DNA of 64,000 nt, taken from positions 1 to 64,000 of the forward strand of contig NZ_NIBG01000021.1 in the NCBI RefSeq assembly GCF_002270055.1, read 5' to 3'. The stretch is from Anaeromicrobium sediminis. Its GTDB lineage: Bacteria > Bacillota > Clostridia > Peptostreptococcales > Thermotaleaceae. Made by a program: the position numbers and the translations under genes. Under the pieces are notes generated by a model. That model was given only the letters and a program-made list of their open reading frames with translations, did no database searches and had not been told where the DNA came from. This document shows, one piece after another, positions 44,691 through 54,213 of this stretch (the first letter of the stretch is position 1; each line of letters opens with the position of its first letter).

Positions 44691-46088
44691 ATGGGAAAGG
44701 TAAAAATAACGGAAACTATTTTGAGAGATGCCCATCAATCTTTAATTGCTACAAGACTTAAAACGGAAGAAATGTTACCTATACTTGAAAAGTTGGACTC
44801 AGTGGGATATTATGCCTTAGAAATGTGGGGAGGAGCTACCTTTGATGCATCTTTACGATTTTTAAATGAGGATCCTTGGGAAAGACTTAGGACCATAAGG
44901 AAACATGTTAAAAAAACTAAATTACAAATGCTTTTAAGGGGACAAAATATACTTGGATATAAACACTATGCAGATGATGTGGTAGAGGAATTTGTTAAGA
45001 GGTCTATAAGTAATGGAATAGACATTATAAGAATATTTGACGCCCTAAACGACGTGAGAAATATTAGGGTAGCCTTAGAGACTACTAAAAGGGAAGGGGC
45101 CCATGCACAAGCTGCCATATCCTATACAATAAGTCCTGTACACACGGTTAAAACCTATATGGATTTAGCTAAAAGGATGGAATCCATGGGAGCTGACTCC
45201 ATATGTATAAAAGACATGTCAGGATTACTCACTCCCTATTTGGCCTATGAATTAGTAGAGGGCCTTAAAAGTGTAGTAAATGTACCAATAGAACTACATT
45301 CCCATAGTACAAGTGGTTTAGCTAGTATGATGTATTTAAAGGGAGTAGAAGCAGGAGCTAATATTATAGATACGGCCATATCACCATTTTCATTAGGAAC
45401 TAGTCAACCACCAACAGAATCTATTGTGTCAACCCTAGAGGGAACAAAGTATGATACGGGTCTAAATTTAAATGCTCTTAATGAGATAGCAGAGTATTTT
45501 GCACCAATAAGGGAAAAAGCCCTAGAGACAGGTCTTCTAAATCCTAAAGTTTTAGGTGTTAATATTAAAACTTTAACTTATCAGGTGCCAGGAGGTATGT
45601 TATCTAACCTTGTATCTCAACTAAAGGAACAAAATGCCCTAGATAAATTTGATGATGTATTAAAAGAAGTTCCTAGGGTTAGGGAAGACCTAGGGTACCC
45701 ACCATTAGTAACCCCTACAAGCCAAATAGTAGGAACTCAATCTGTGTTAAATATATTAACTGGTGAAAGATATAAGATGATTCCAAAGGAAGTTAAGGAA
45801 TATGTTAAAGGTATGTATGGAAAACCTACCGTACCAATTAAAGAAGAAATAATTAAAAAAATTATTGGAGATGAAAAAGTAATTACCACAAGACCAGCTG
45901 ATTTAATAGATCCTCAATTAAAGTCCATAAGGGATGAAATGAAAGAGTACTTAGAACAAGAAGAAGACGTACTATCATATGCCTTATTCCCTCAAGTGGC
46001 AGAAAAATTCTTTAAATATAGAGAAGCGCAAAAATATAAAATAGATAGTGAATATGTAGATAAGAAAGAAAAGACTTCACCTGTATAA
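44691..46088 (+). CDS. oadA: Oxaloacetate decarboxylase alpha / carboxyltransferase subunit, without biotin domain
   Basis: 465 aa. DRE-TIM metallolyase barrel with ETILRDAHQSL (metal), LEMWGGATFD, the catalytic Lys stretch IKDMSG and HSHSTSG ligands. The post-barrel region ends at ~440 with a charged tail. The C-terminal biotin carrier seen in OadA and PycB is absent, and no oadB or oadG is in the window. It removes CO2 from the oxaloacetate released by citrate lyase; the free biotin carrier must be encoded elsewhere. Start ATG behind AAGGGGTG. Confidence 0.88.
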   Translation: MGKVKITETILRDAHQSLIATRLKTEEMLPILEKLDSVGYYALEMWGGATFDASLRFLNEDPWERLRTIRKHVKKTKLQMLLRGQNILGYKHYADDVVEEFVKRSISNGIDIIRIFDALNDVRNIRVALETTKREGAHAQAAISYTISPVHTVKTYMDLAKRMESMGADSICIKDMSGLLTPYLAYELVEGLKSVVNVPIELHSHSTSGLASMMYLKGVEAGANIIDTAISPFSLGTSQPPTESIVSTLEGTKYDTGLNLNALNEIAEYFAPIREKALETGLLNPKVLGVNIKTLTYQVPGGMLSNLVSQLKEQNALDKFDDVLKEVPRVREDLGYPPLVTPTSQIVGTQSVLNILTGERYKMIPKEVKEYVKGMYGKPTVPIKEEIIKKIIGDEKVITTRPADLIDPQLKSIRDEMKEYLEQEEDVLSYALFPQVAEKFFKYREAQKYKIDSEYVDKKEKTSPV

Positions 46089-46126
46089 AAATATGCCCAT
46101 ACAAATTTGTATGGGCATATTTTTAT
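46087..46126. terminator. Intrinsic terminator after oadA
   Basis: AAAATATGCCCATAC / GTATGGGCATATTTT, 15-bp stem with a small loop, T-rich both ways. Confidence 0.9.
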
Positions 46127-46194
46127 ATTTACAAAAGGTAGGTATTCTATCAAATACCCTTCCAAAAATTTGACACAGAGCCTTATCAAAAAAA

Positions 46195-46518
46195 TCAATT
46201 TAAAACTTCAGCTAGTTCAAAAAGAACCCTATCTTTTACAGCAAAGCAGATTTTAAGTTTTTTATTTATAGATACCGGGGGGTATGCTACATAATCAAAT
46301 TGTTTAATTGCTTCTTCTATACTATCTACTTGAATGGCTAAGTGCTTTTCTTTTTTAACTATCTCTGGCAAGGGTGAATCGGGCTCTGCCCAAACAAATT
46401 GAAGCTTAAATTCATGCTCGTCAGGATTTGTTACATATAATTTTATTTTTTCAACATAAGAATATGTTTTTTTTTCAATTTTGTTCTCTGTTGGGATACC
46501 TAAATGTAATAACTTCAT
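46195..46518 (-). CDS. Small VOC/glyoxalase-like protein
   Basis: 107 aa. Begins KLLHLGIPTE and ends in LKICFAVKDRVLFELAEVL, a pattern like half of a vicinal-oxygen-chelate domain (beta-alpha-beta-beta-beta). KHLAIQVDSIEEAI fits the internal helix. Last gene of the glycyl-radical operon, 26 bp after the aldehyde dehydrogenase gene. Might be an epimerase or isomerase subunit or a binding protein; the role is unknown. Confidence 0.6.
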   Translation of the reverse strand: MKLLHLGIPTENKIEKKTYSYVEKIKLYVTNPDEHEFKLQFVWAEPDSPLPEIVKKEKHLAIQVDSIEEAIKQFDYVAYPPVSINKKLKICFAVKDRVLFELAEVLN

Positions 46519-46544
46519 AATAAAATTACCTCTTTTTTATATTT

Positions 46545-47945
46545 TTAGTCTTCTAACATAACATCTCCAAATAATTCTTCATCCGTTGGTACAACAGGAG
46601 TAAAATGTTTTGATACCCAAGTCGTATTGATTAAATGCTTCCAAGTAATGTTTTCAGAAACACTGTTTCCACCCCAAGATCCGCAGCCAAGACTTGTTGT
46701 AAATGGCATACCATTGAACCAGTTCCCTGTATTTGCAAGTGATTGACCTTGATTTACATTCATACGGCTTACCTTTGTTTTAAGTGCAAGCTGCATAATA
46801 TGATCTTCATTGAATGAGTGAATACCGCAGGAGTGACCCATTCCTTGATATCTTGTTATTTCGTTTACTCTATTTACAGCTTCTTCAAAATCATTATATT
46901 TAAATATTGCTACTACTACAGAAAGTTTTTCTCCAGAGAATGGATGGTCTTTTCCAACACCATTTTCTTCAACCATGATGAATTTTCTGTCATTACCAAT
47001 AGTAATAGCTGCTACATCTGCAATAGTTTGCGCAGATTGTGCGATGATTTTTGCATTTAAATGTCCGTCTACCCATACAGCATTTTGAAGTTTTTCTTTT
47101 TCTTTAGCATTCGTTAAATAACCGCCTTCTGCTTTAAGTGCTTCGATTAACTCATCATATATGCTTTCTTGAACAACCAATGAGTTTTCTGCAGAACAGC
47201 TTGTTGCAAAGTCAAAAGTTTTACTTAACATAATTTTGTGTGCAGCATCTTTGATATCAGCAGTTTCATCTACAACGATTACAGCATTACCAGCACCTAC
47301 ACCATAAGCTGGTGTACCAGATGAATAAGCAGATTTAACAAGTCCTGCTCCACCAGTTGCTAGAACCATATCACACTGCTTCATTAATTCATTACTAATA
47401 TCCATAGTAGGTTCTTCCATTGCAATTACTAAATCTTCAGGAGCACCATATTTTTTTAGTGTTTCTCTCATTATGTTTGCAATAAAAGTATTTGTTTTCT
47501 TTGTACGAGGATGTGGAGATAATATAATGGCATTTCTTCCTTTTAATGCATGAGATACTTTAACAGTAGGTGTTGCCTCAGGATTTGTACAAGGAATTAA
47601 AGCACCAATAACCCCTACTGGTTTTGCAATTTTCATGATTTGTTTTTCTTCATCTACTTCAATTACGCCAACAGATTTTTTACCGATCATGTCGCGAAGG
47701 GCACCTTTTCCTTTTGCCATAAGTTTGTTGTATTTTCCTTCAAAGTTACCCATTCTAGATTCTTCTACAGCCAATTTAGATATTTCTTGTGCAGGACCAT
47801 CCTTTACAATATTCCATACAACAGCAGCAACCAACTTATCCACTTGCTCCTGACTATAATCTTCAAGTACCTCTTGTGCTTTTCTGGCTCTTTCTACAAG
47901 TTCTGCTACATATGCTGCAGCATTTTGATTAGTTTCATTACTCAT
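46545..47945 (-). CDS. Acylating aldehyde dehydrogenase (acetaldehyde/sulfoacetaldehyde type)
   Basis: 466 aa. Catalytic Cys250 in ATSCSAEN; cofactor loop GVIGALIPCTNP near 112; GGAGLVKSAY at 198. The C-terminal stretch (GCGSWGGNSVSENITW) matches CoA-acylating dehydrogenases of the EutE/SauS group. Converts an aldehyde, NAD+ and CoA to acyl-CoA. In this operon it probably takes the aldehyde made by the glycyl-radical enzyme. Lacks a microcompartment-targeting N-terminal helix of the usual kind. Confidence 0.85.
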   Translation of the reverse strand: MSNETNQNAAAYVAELVERARKAQEVLEDYSQEQVDKLVAAVVWNIVKDGPAQEISKLAVEESRMGNFEGKYNKLMAKGKGALRDMIGKKSVGVIEVDEEKQIMKIAKPVGVIGALIPCTNPEATPTVKVSHALKGRNAIILSPHPRTKKTNTFIANIMRETLKKYGAPEDLVIAMEEPTMDISNELMKQCDMVLATGGAGLVKSAYSSGTPAYGVGAGNAVIVVDETADIKDAAHKIMLSKTFDFATSCSAENSLVVQESIYDELIEALKAEGGYLTNAKEKEKLQNAVWVDGHLNAKIIAQSAQTIADVAAITIGNDRKFIMVEENGVGKDHPFSGEKLSVVVAIFKYNDFEEAVNRVNEITRYQGMGHSCGIHSFNEDHIMQLALKTKVSRMNVNQGQSLANTGNWFNGMPFTTSLGCGSWGGNSVSENITWKHLINTTWVSKHFTPVVPTDEELFGDVMLED

Positions 47946-48045
47946 TCTAATTCCCCCTTATGTTATGTTAAAATTGAATCTATTAACGTAGTACAAGTAA
48001 ATTATCTAATACTGAGTTGATAGGTTTAAAAAATTCCATAGATTA

Positions 48046-49620
48046 TTATACTGGCATATCTATTTTTTTATTTTCCTGTAAAATAATTTGCTCTCTTGTT
48101 AAAGCGCCGTAATCACGGAAAATCCACTTAGCTCCGCCTATCAAGGCAATAATTGTAAATATTGCTATCGGAGTCGCTGTCAAAACAGCCAGAGATTGGA
48201 AGGCTGTCAATGAAGCACCGGCAAAAAGAAGACTACAAGGAATAACTGCTAACATAATAGCCCAAAATAGTTTAAACATTCTAGCAGGATGCTCTCCTTC
48301 GCACAGCCCTTTTGTTGTTGTAGCCGCTAAAGTGTAAGATGATGAATCAAGTGTTGTAGCCAAGAATACTATTGCGATTAATGCCCACACAAACAGAATA
48401 ATCTTACCTAAAGGAAGCGTTAATACTAGATTTGTAATAGTTTGAGGTTGACCGTATTCAGCAAGAGAAGCAACAAGATCAAGTTCTCCGCCAAGCTGAA
48501 GGTCAAGAGTGTAACCGCCTATAGCTCCAAAATAAAGCATACATCCCGCACTTCCAGCAATTAGCATACCAAGCATTACTTGGCGCAGCGTTCTACCTCT
48601 AGAAATTCTTGTAGTAAATATCCACATCCATGGACCAAGAGCAAGCCACCAAGCCCAGTAAAATGACGTCCATCCTTCCGGGAAGCCTCCCTGATTAACA
48701 GGATCTGTCCACAAACTCATGCTAAGAAAATTATTACTCATAAATGCAATAGCATTAGTGAAAAGATTTATCTGGAAAAGGGTAGGTCCAACAGTAAGGA
48801 AGTATACAGCTAACGCGATTGCAGCATAAGCATTCCAGTCTGAAAGGTTTTTCATTCCTTTATCAAGACCTAACCATGAACTTGTCATAAATAACGCTGT
48901 AACGATTCCTATAAGAATCATACCCGTTGCTAATGTATCAGGAAGTCCGAAAAGGTTTGCAACATTATTTTGAATCATTGGGATACCTAGTACAAGGGTT
49001 GTACCGTGTCCTCCCAAAATGCCAAATACAACTATTATTTCGATAATCTTTCCAATTGGGCCTGATATTTTATCTCCCAACACGCCTTCGCAGGCTGCCG
49101 ATAGAGATAGCCCTGGTTTTTTCAGGATATAAAATCTGTAGCAAAGCGGAATTGCACCAACGGCAAATAGTCCCCATGCAGTAAATGTCCAATGAAATAT
49201 ACCATATGTTCCTGCCAATTCATAGGCTTTTGCGCTAAAAGGTTCTGCTCCAAGAGGCGGACCAGATACATAATATAATGGCTCTACAACTGACCATAAC
49301 ATCATGCTTGATCCCATACCTGCACAAAACATCATTACAAGCCAGCTAAATGTATTAAATTCAGGCTTACCATTACCAAACCTAATATGCCCGTATTTCG
49401 AAAAAGAAAAGTATAAAAGATAAACAAGGCAGCCCAAACCTAACCACAAATAAAAAGGCGAGAGCACCTTTACTGTGCTGGCTTTTACGGCACCAATGGT
49501 CTCTACTGCTGAATCAGGTTTAAAAATCAACCAGGATCCAAGTAATAAAACTACAAGAAAACTTATGCTTACTGAGACAAAATCTATACTTCTTCGTATC
49601 GCTGTAGCTGTTTTATACAT
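48046..49620 (-). CDS. BCCT family transporter
   Basis: 524 aa, 12 membrane helices. Family signatures: CAGMGSSMMLWSVVEPLYY in TM3, LGLDKGMKNLSDWN in the middle and YWAWW followed by RISRGRT in TM8. BCCT proteins move betaine, choline, carnitine and related zwitterions. After the Trp-Trp pair (324-325), the position that is aromatic in BetP and CaiT is Leu328, while Met332 falls where CaiT has its sodium-replacing Met331. Both alignments are by eye. An altered substrate is therefore possible. Start ATG behind GGGAGG. Confidence 0.9.
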   Translation of the reverse strand: MYKTATAIRRSIDFVSVSISFLVVLLLGSWLIFKPDSAVETIGAVKASTVKVLSPFYLWLGLGCLVYLLYFSFSKYGHIRFGNGKPEFNTFSWLVMMFCAGMGSSMMLWSVVEPLYYVSGPPLGAEPFSAKAYELAGTYGIFHWTFTAWGLFAVGAIPLCYRFYILKKPGLSLSAACEGVLGDKISGPIGKIIEIIVVFGILGGHGTTLVLGIPMIQNNVANLFGLPDTLATGMILIGIVTALFMTSSWLGLDKGMKNLSDWNAYAAIALAVYFLTVGPTLFQINLFTNAIAFMSNNFLSMSLWTDPVNQGGFPEGWTSFYWAWWLALGPWMWIFTTRISRGRTLRQVMLGMLIAGSAGCMLYFGAIGGYTLDLQLGGELDLVASLAEYGQPQTITNLVLTLPLGKIILFVWALIAIVFLATTLDSSSYTLAATTTKGLCEGEHPARMFKLFWAIMLAVIPCSLLFAGASLTAFQSLAVLTATPIAIFTIIALIGGAKWIFRDYGALTREQIILQENKKIDMPV

Positions 49621-49675
49621 AAATTTTAACCTCCCTTAAATAATTTTTTCTAAAAGCAATGAATTACCTATTTTG

Positions 49676-49704
49676 CACGGGAAGCTTTGACAGCGCTTCC
49701 CGTG
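49676..49704 (-). other. Intercistronic hairpin in the glycyl-radical operon
   Basis: CACGGGAAGC / GCTTCCCGTG, perfect 10-bp G+C-rich stem with a 9-nt loop between the enolase-superfamily and BCCT genes; no T run in the direction of transcription. Possible partial terminator or processing site. Confidence 0.6.
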
Positions 49705-49722
49705 TAAATGTGTTATAGAAGT

Positions 49723-50889
49723 TTACTCTAGTATAACTCCTGTTTTTTCCTTGAAGTATTCTTTATTAATCTTCATTCCAAGTCCGGGTTCGTCACTTCC
49801 AGCAACAGTTCCATCAATAATTTCAGGATCATCTATAGTTAGGTTATTAATTAATTCACCCGGCCAGAAATCTCTATGTAAATATTCTGGGTACATAGCA
49901 GTTCGACTAGCCATTCCAAAATGACGTATTGCTGCTGCGGTTATTCCTGTTGCCCAACCATGAGGCATTAGTTGAACATTATAATTATCGCAAAGTTCTT
50001 GAATTCTCATTATAGCTGTAAGTCCTCCAGCTCTGTTGTAGTCAAGCTGAATAGCTGAAATATTTGTATTTTTTACCCATTCCATAATTTCGTAATGAGT
50101 GGTCATCATTTCGCATGCGCCTATTCTGGTCGATACTGCATTAGCAAGTTTTTTGTGTCCTTCAAGATCATCATGCTGCAAAACTGCCTCAGCAAGATAA
50201 ATATCAGCATCTTCAAGCTTGTTAAGAGTCCAGCGAGCAGCCTGCCAATCATTCCAACGATAAAGGAAATCTACTAGAAGTTTTACATCATCACCAAGTT
50301 GTTTTCTAAGTGTTTTAATATATCGGACAACTTCTTTGTCATCGTGAAGTGAAATAACACCTGGAGACAAGCATACTTTAACAGCTTTACATTTTCTCTC
50401 TCTGGCTTTTGCGGTCAATGGTTCATACAATCTAAGATAATCATCTACTGTAGGATGTTCGATGTTATGGGACGGATAAAGAGTAAAATATGGTGCTACA
50501 ACATCCCGATGTTTACCTCCTAAAAGTTTATATACTGGAAGGTTATGCTGTTTGCCCGCAAGGTCATATAATGCCATATCTATGCCGGACATGGCAAATA
50601 TTCCAACACCCCTTGAGCCTATCCATTTACTTTTGTCATACATTTCATCCCAAATTGCTTTAAATTCCATTGGGTCTCTTCCGATAGCTACTTCACAAAT
50701 ATTTGTAAGCTGAAAATGTTCTGTTTCAAGTTCACCGTAGGCTTTTATTACACTAGGAGAACCATCAGCCTCTCCTATGCCGTATAACCCGTTTTCATCA
50801 GTAACTTTGACAACAGTTGTGTTTTCACTCCAGCCTGATGCTGGAACATCTAATTTAATGAATTCAATAGATTTAATGTTGTTTCCCAT
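49723..50889 (-). CDS. Enolase-superfamily (mandelate racemase type) enzyme
   Basis: 388 aa. Metal ligands Asp207 (LLVDFL), Glu234 (LAEAV) and Glu260 (GACEMM) are present, as is the Asp283/His310 dyad (QLDYNR, MPHGWATG) of the mandelate racemase subgroup. At the opposite face, the usual Lys-x-Lys reads Lys171-Val-Cys173, so the second lysine is lost. The family abstracts the alpha-proton of carboxylates, giving dehydration or epimerisation. Substrate unknown; probably shared with the adjacent BCCT transporter and radical enzyme. ATG behind GGGGG. Confidence 0.85.
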   Translation of the reverse strand: MGNNIKSIEFIKLDVPASGWSENTTVVKVTDENGLYGIGEADGSPSVIKAYGELETEHFQLTNICEVAIGRDPMEFKAIWDEMYDKSKWIGSRGVGIFAMSGIDMALYDLAGKQHNLPVYKLLGGKHRDVVAPYFTLYPSHNIEHPTVDDYLRLYEPLTAKARERKCKAVKVCLSPGVISLHDDKEVVRYIKTLRKQLGDDVKLLVDFLYRWNDWQAARWTLNKLEDADIYLAEAVLQHDDLEGHKKLANAVSTRIGACEMMTTHYEIMEWVKNTNISAIQLDYNRAGGLTAIMRIQELCDNYNVQLMPHGWATGITAAAIRHFGMASRTAMYPEYLHRDFWPGELINNLTIDDPEIIDGTVAGSDEPGLGMKINKEYFKEKTGVILE

Positions 50890-51150
50890 AATTCATTTCC
50901 CCCTAACTTGAAATTATTATTAATCAACAAACTAAAGATAAACCAAAGATTTAAGGTTTTTCCCTATAATTTACCTCCTTATATCCTGGAATTTTTATTA
51001 ACCAACAAACGTTTTCCCCTATGACGCACCTCCTTTCAATGGCTGCCTAGCAGTTATCCAACATACAAGCCTTGTTTTCTTAATAAACAAGAAAACAGGC
51101 AACCATAAATTTGAGTAGTGTCTTCAAAAAAGCTATAAGCGTCTCCTAAG
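50890..51150 (-). other. Intergenic region with two orphan ribosome-binding sites
   Basis: 261 bp between the activase and enolase-type genes. Two AAGGAGGT sites (51028-51035 and 50973-50980 on the opposite strand) are followed by similar sequence (CATAGGGGAAAA and TATAGGGAAAAA, then GTTGNTTAATAA), but no start codon opens a real frame. The only product would be a peptide of about 16 codons from a GTG. A TGTTTTCTT/AAGAAAACA hairpin lies at 51074-51096. It looks like a degenerate tandem duplication or traces of deleted small genes. Confidence 0.5.
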
Positions 51151-51897
51151 TTAATTAACTTTTATCCCCCTGTTTTTGTATATATTCTTTGCGTTTTCAA
51201 TTCGCTCGGCGGTAGGCGGCTCAGTATCTTTTAACGCATACTCAATGCCGAGTTTTTCATATTTGCTAAGAGCAAGCTTATGAAAAGGCAATATTTCAAC
51301 TTTTTCAACATTTTTTAAGCTAGAAACATAGTCCGCGTGTTTTTCTATCAGATCATCACGGTCTGTTATTCCAGGTACCAGAACATAACGTATCCACACA
51401 GATATACCTTGCTCGGATAAGTACTCGGCAAAATCAAGCGTCGGCTGGAGAGGCTGCCCTGTAAGTGATTTATGTATATCAGGGTCAATACATTTCACAT
51501 CCAGTAACACCATATCCGTATAGGTAAGCGCCGCTTTTACTTCGTCTGTAAGGCAGCCCCCCCCTGTATCAATGGCAGTATGTATTCTCTCCGCTTTACA
51601 AAGTTTAAAAAATTCCTTTATAAATGTTGGCTGCAACAAAGGTTCTCCTCCGGAAATAGTTACCCCACCTTTTTTATAAAAAACTTTAAATTTTTCCATT
51701 TTTCCAAAGACCTGTTCCGGACTTAACATAAAAGAGGCAGCACCCAAGTCAAAGGTATCAGGATTGTGGCAGTAAAGACATCTGAATTTGCACCCCTGCA
51801 TAAAAATCACAAACCTTATACCCGGACCATCAACAGTTCCAAAACTTTCAAAAGAATGTATTTTTCCTATTATCGAAGCTTTTTCATCAAATTTCAT
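51151..51897 (-). CDS. Glycyl-radical enzyme activase (PflA-type radical SAM)
   Basis: 248 aa, the length of E. coli PflA, without the extra ferredoxin domain of CutD/HypE-type activases. The [4Fe-4S] motif is CKFRCLYCHNPDT (CxxxCxxC), and the SAM motif GGEPLLQ follows. IHSFESFGTVDGPGIRF is the conserved N terminus. Generates the glycyl radical on the enzyme encoded 9 bp upstream. The PflA type fits the PFL-like body of its partner. Confidence 0.92.
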   Translation of the reverse strand: MKFDEKASIIGKIHSFESFGTVDGPGIRFVIFMQGCKFRCLYCHNPDTFDLGAASFMLSPEQVFGKMEKFKVFYKKGGVTISGGEPLLQPTFIKEFFKLCKAERIHTAIDTGGGCLTDEVKAALTYTDMVLLDVKCIDPDIHKSLTGQPLQPTLDFAEYLSEQGISVWIRYVLVPGITDRDDLIEKHADYVSSLKNVEKVEILPFHKLALSKYEKLGIEYALKDTEPPTAERIENAKNIYKNRGIKVN

Positions 51898-51906
51898 AAA
51901 ATATAC

Positions 51907-54138
51907 CTACTTTGTTTCATTTATTGTTCTAGAAATAACATCAAGCTGTTGCTCCCTAGTTAACTTAACAAAATTAACGGCGTATCCTGATACCCTTATA
52001 GTAAGCTGAGGATATTTTTCAGGATGCTCCATGGCATCTTCTAACAAAGAGCGGTCAAAAACATTTACGTTCAAATGCTGTCCTCCGTTAGGAGTAAAAT
52101 ATCCGTCAAGAAGTTTTGCTAGATTTTCTTGTCTGTCGTTAAAACCCTTGCCCAATGCTGGAGGAGTGATAGCGAATGTATACGAAATGCCGTCACGGGC
52201 ACAGGTATACGGTATGTCGCTAACCGATGTTAGGGAAGCAACCGCCCCGTTTTTATCCCTTCCGTTCATAGGGTTTACACCTGGTGAGAAAGGTGTGTCT
52301 GCTGGTCTTCCGCAAGGCGTGGATCCAGTCATTTTTCCATAAACAACATTTGATGTGATTGTTAAAAGGGACATGGTTGGTTTTGCATTCCTGTGCATTT
52401 TATGTGGACGAATAAAATTGTAAAAATCTTTTGTTAGTTTAACCGCCAATTTGTCGCTTTCTTCTCCGCTGTTCCCAAAAGGGACGTAATCGCCGGTAGT
52501 TTCAAAATCTACAGCCAACCCCTCTTCGTTTCTAATAACCTTAACTTTAGCGTTTTTAATGGCCATAAGTGAATCTACAGTAATTGCAAGTCCTGCAATT
52601 CCAAACGTTTCATAGCGTTTTATGTTTAGATCATGCAGTGACATTTGAAAAGCTTCATAGGCGTATTTATCATGCATGTAATGAATAATATTTACAGCCT
52701 GAACATAAATGCCCACAAGCCATTTTTGAACTTCATAAAATCTCTCTATCACCTCATCATAATCAAGGTATTCAGAAGTTATTGGGGCAAACTTCGGCGA
52801 AACCTGCGCTCCGTTTTTTTCATCACGGCCTCCATTTATAGCGTAAAGCAGAGCTTTAGGCAAGTTTACGCGAGCTCCAAAATGTTGGGTTGACTTTCCA
52901 ATCTCCAAAGCTCCTACACACCCGGAAATAGCGTAATCATCACCAAATTCTGGTCGCATTAAATCATCGTTTTCGTACTGGATTGATGATGTTTCTATAG
53001 ATAACCTTGCACAATAGTTTTTCCAGGTTTCCGGCAGACGCTCCGACCAAAGGACGGTCATGTTAGGCTCTGGGCCAACACCTAGGTTATATAGAGTATG
53101 CAAATAACGGTAAGAAGTTTTTGTTACCATCACTCTTCCGTCAACACCAAAACCTCCAATAGACTCTGTTATCCAAGTAGGGTCACCTGAAAATAATTCA
53201 TTGTATTCTGGTGATCTAAGAAAACGGAATATTCTAAGTTTCATAATGAAGTGGTCAATAAGCTCTTGAGCTTCAACTTCAGTGATAATATTATTTTTCA
53301 AGTCTCTTTCAACATAAACATCAATAAAAGTGGATGTTCTTCCAAGTGAAATGGTTACCCCGTCATGCTGTTTAGCTGCTGCCAGAATTGCAAAATATAC
53401 AAATTGGATAGCCTCCTGAGCTGTTTTTGCCGGCTTAGATACATCAAAACCGTAAGAAGCGCACATTTCACGAAAATCATTTAATGAGTTTAATTGATCA
53501 GTAAGCTCTTCTCTCTGCTGAATAACCTCAGGCGTCATTTCTCCTGGTTCAAGAAGCTTAAATTCCTTCTCTTTTTCAGAAATAATAAAATCAAGACCGT
53601 AAAGAGCAACCCTACGGTAATCACCTATATGGCGTCCCCTACCGTAATTGTCAGGTAAACCAGTAATTATTCCAGCTTCACATGCTTTGCGGATTTCCGG
53701 CGTATAAGCAGCCATAACCCCTTCATTGTGGGTTTTTCTATGATTTGAATAAATATCTTTTATTGTTTTATCCAGCTTATATCCGTAATTTTCTAACGCT
53801 TCTTCAAGGGGTGAAATACCGCCTCGAGGAAAGATAGCCCTTTTAAGCGGATTATCTGTCTGCAAACCTACAATCTTTTCAAGCTCTTTATCTATGTAAC
53901 CAGGCTTATGTGATGTTATTGTTGAAGCAGTTTTTGTATCTACATCATAAACACCGCATCTTTCTCTTTCAAGCTCAAACATTTTTGATAGTTTTTCCCA
54001 CAGCGTTTTTGTTGCTTCGGTAGGTCCAGCTAAAAACGATTGGTCACCCTCGTAAGGAGCATAATTCTCTTGAATAAAATCCCTAACATTTATCTCGGCT
54101 TTCCATAAATCACCTTTAAAACCATTCCAGCAATCCAT
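51907..54138 (-). CDS. PFL-like glycyl-radical enzyme with atypical active site
   Basis: 743 aa from ATG 54138, which has AGGAGGG directly upstream; a longer in-frame ATG has no site. Similar to E. coli PflB along its whole length ([15 protein letters not shown], [17 protein letters not shown], [23 protein letters not shown]). The C-terminal radical motif RVSGYAV has Gly718. The thiyl cysteine is Cys407, but the loop reads SGCVG instead of the ACCVS of PFL: the first Cys, which carries the acetyl group in PFL, is Gly406. Residue 409, Glu in the GCxE of choline lyase and diol dehydratases, is Gly. It is therefore probably not a pyruvate formate-lyase; the reaction is unknown. First gene of the operon, behind a sigma-54 promoter. 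Confidence 0.9.
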   Translation of the reverse strand: MDCWNGFKGDLWKAEINVRDFIQENYAPYEGDQSFLAGPTEATKTLWEKLSKMFELERERCGVYDVDTKTASTITSHKPGYIDKELEKIVGLQTDNPLKRAIFPRGGISPLEEALENYGYKLDKTIKDIYSNHRKTHNEGVMAAYTPEIRKACEAGIITGLPDNYGRGRHIGDYRRVALYGLDFIISEKEKEFKLLEPGEMTPEVIQQREELTDQLNSLNDFREMCASYGFDVSKPAKTAQEAIQFVYFAILAAAKQHDGVTISLGRTSTFIDVYVERDLKNNIITEVEAQELIDHFIMKLRIFRFLRSPEYNELFSGDPTWITESIGGFGVDGRVMVTKTSYRYLHTLYNLGVGPEPNMTVLWSERLPETWKNYCARLSIETSSIQYENDDLMRPEFGDDYAISGCVGALEIGKSTQHFGARVNLPKALLYAINGGRDEKNGAQVSPKFAPITSEYLDYDEVIERFYEVQKWLVGIYVQAVNIIHYMHDKYAYEAFQMSLHDLNIKRYETFGIAGLAITVDSLMAIKNAKVKVIRNEEGLAVDFETTGDYVPFGNSGEESDKLAVKLTKDFYNFIRPHKMHRNAKPTMSLLTITSNVVYGKMTGSTPCGRPADTPFSPGVNPMNGRDKNGAVASLTSVSDIPYTCARDGISYTFAITPPALGKGFNDRQENLAKLLDGYFTPNGGQHLNVNVFDRSLLEDAMEHPEKYPQLTIRVSGYAVNFVKLTREQQLDVISRTINETK

Positions 54139-54213
54139 TTTTTCCCTCCTCATAATTTTTAAATAAAGATAGGCATCTATATTTACGCATTATATTGCCA
54201 CAATAAAGAAGAT

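Noticed and set aside
51907-54138. Annotation as formate acetyltransferase (pflB)
   Set aside because: Overall similarity is high, but the essential first cysteine of the Cys-Cys pair is Gly, and the operon context is not that of PFL.
51907-54138. Choline trimethylamine-lyase (cutC)
   Set aside because: The protein is about 100 residues shorter than CutC, lacks the Cys-x-Glu base, has a PflA-type activase, and there are no microcompartment genes. The BCCT carrier alone does not suffice.
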